From positions 1-14,183 of the forward strand of contig JAVBQH010000087.1 in assembly GCA_031549175.1 (NCBI GenBank): DNA of 14,183 nt. Reading direction: 5' to 3'. The notes beneath the pieces are model-generated. The model saw only the letters and a list, made by a program, of their open reading frames with translations, ran no database searches and was not told where the DNA came from. A program made the translations under genes and the position numbers. Source of the stretch: WRIS01 sp031549175. GTDB lineage: Bacteria; Actinomycetota; Coriobacteriia; Coriobacteriales; Eggerthellaceae. Position 1 is the first letter of the stretch; every line of letters begins with the position of its first letter. Of the stretch, positions 13,694 to 14,183 are shown piece by piece.

Positions 13694-14183
13694 TTACGCA
13701 ACGATATCTTCGGGGCTGAACTGCTCGATTAAGTCGAGCAGTTCCTGGCGTTTGTGGATGTCAAGCTTGACGTAGATCCGTTTCGAGTGCGTGCGGATGG
13801 TGTTTTCCGACACCACAAGGTCCTCGGCGATCCTTGACACGCTGTTGCCGCGGGCGATCAGCTCCATCACCTCAGCTTCGCGGGCGGTCAGCCGGTAGTG
13901 CTGCTGCAACACGGCGCATTGCTTCGAGATGCGGTCTTTGTACTGGGGTTCCGACTCCAGGGAAGGCACTGGCTTCGAAGCAGCCGGGAAGCCGCGGCCT
14001 TCCGGGCCGGCGGCGGGGTTCAGCGTTGTCGCCTGGGTTCCCCCGGTTGGGGCGAGAGCCGGCCCTTTCCCCGGGGCCTTCATCCCCGCCCGGAACACCT
14101 TGCCGGGGCGGTTGATGGCGACCAGCTCGATCTGTTCCGCCTCCTTTTGGCGGGCCGTGAAGACCTGCCTGAACCCGCCCTGC
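13694..14183 (-). CDS. LuxR-type HTH regulator, C-terminal part (5' end outside window)
   Basis: The frame is open to the right edge of the window with codons QGGFRQVFTARQKEAEQ before any start, so the GTG at 14098 is internal and the gene starts beyond the window. The visible C-terminus carries a LuxR/GerE HTH: LTAREAEVMELIARGNSVSRIAEDLVVSENTIRTHSKRIYVKLDIHKRQELLDLIE. A 45-residue linker rich in Pro, Gly and Ala separates it from upstream sequence. In Eggerthellaceae, proteins with this kind of HTH usually have an N-terminal multi-membrane-span sensor region and are present in large numbers; that the missing part is such a region is inference. It is convergent with merR. Target genes are unknown. 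Confidence 0.85.
   Translation of the reverse strand, partial: QGGFRQVFTARQKEAEQIELVAINRPGKVFRAGMKAPGKGPALAPTGGTQATTLNPAAGPEGRGFPAASKPVPSLESEPQYKDRISKQCAVLQQHYRLTAREAEVMELIARGNSVSRIAEDLVVSENTIRTHSKRIYVKLDIHKRQELLDLIEQFSPEDIVA

Noticed and set aside
1..14183. A novel defence or mobile system
   Set aside because: All long genes match core metabolism, translation, transport or regulation; no nuclease, transposase, integrase, toxin pair or attachment site was seen.

Overview
The window is a stretch of ordinary chromosome from a high-GC bacterium. The most likely source is the class Coriobacteriia (an Eggerthella/Slackia/Gordonibacter-like actinobacterium). This rests on several things seen together: a C-terminal LuxR-type HTH joined to upstream sequence by a Pro/Gly/Ala-rich linker, long-form HPF, the split HacA-type LeuC/LeuD pair, a HisRS with a four-pair cysteine insertion, and an AspRS with non-discriminating features. 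The assignment is inference from protein character; no marker rRNA is present.

Layout. (1) 1-2844: leucine biosynthesis genes leuC (5' end cut off by the window edge), leuD and leuB on the plus strand, with a palindrome in the leuD-leuB gap and a strong hairpin terminator after leuB. (2) 2964-3176, minus strand: a 70-residue protein with a zinc ribbon and a collagen-like GAP-repeat tail. (3) 3177-3494: a 318-bp non-coding stretch with unusual self-complementarity, a candidate structured RNA, ending in the hisS promoter. (4) 3495-6818: hisS and aspS, each with its own -10 element. (5) 6819-6958: two hairpins, the second a bidirectional terminator between convergent aspS and hpf. (6) 6959-7546, minus strand: hpf, divergent from (7) nhaA, 7780-9378, which has a long acidic C-terminal tail. 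(8) 9486-12572: glmU, prs and pth, an arrangement known from Firmicutes but without the ctc/rplY gene often found between prs and pth. (9) 12573-13651: a palindromic region, a textbook MerR-type promoter/operator and a MerR regulator with a GyrI-like effector domain. (10) 13694-14183, minus strand: the 3' part of a LuxR-type regulator running off the right edge.

The genes do not form one system. They are leucine synthesis, two aminoacyl-tRNA synthetases, ribosome hibernation, Na+/H+ exchange, the UDP-GlcNAc and PRPP supply genes with peptidyl-tRNA hydrolase, and two regulators. I found no defence system, CRISPR array, phage gene, insertion sequence, tRNA or rRNA. The material most worth a second look is non-coding or small: four related intergenic palindromes with a GACAG or GTGACCG core, the possible structured RNA beside hisS, the zinc-ribbon/collagen-like small protein, the hairpin in the hpf leader, and the MerR operator.
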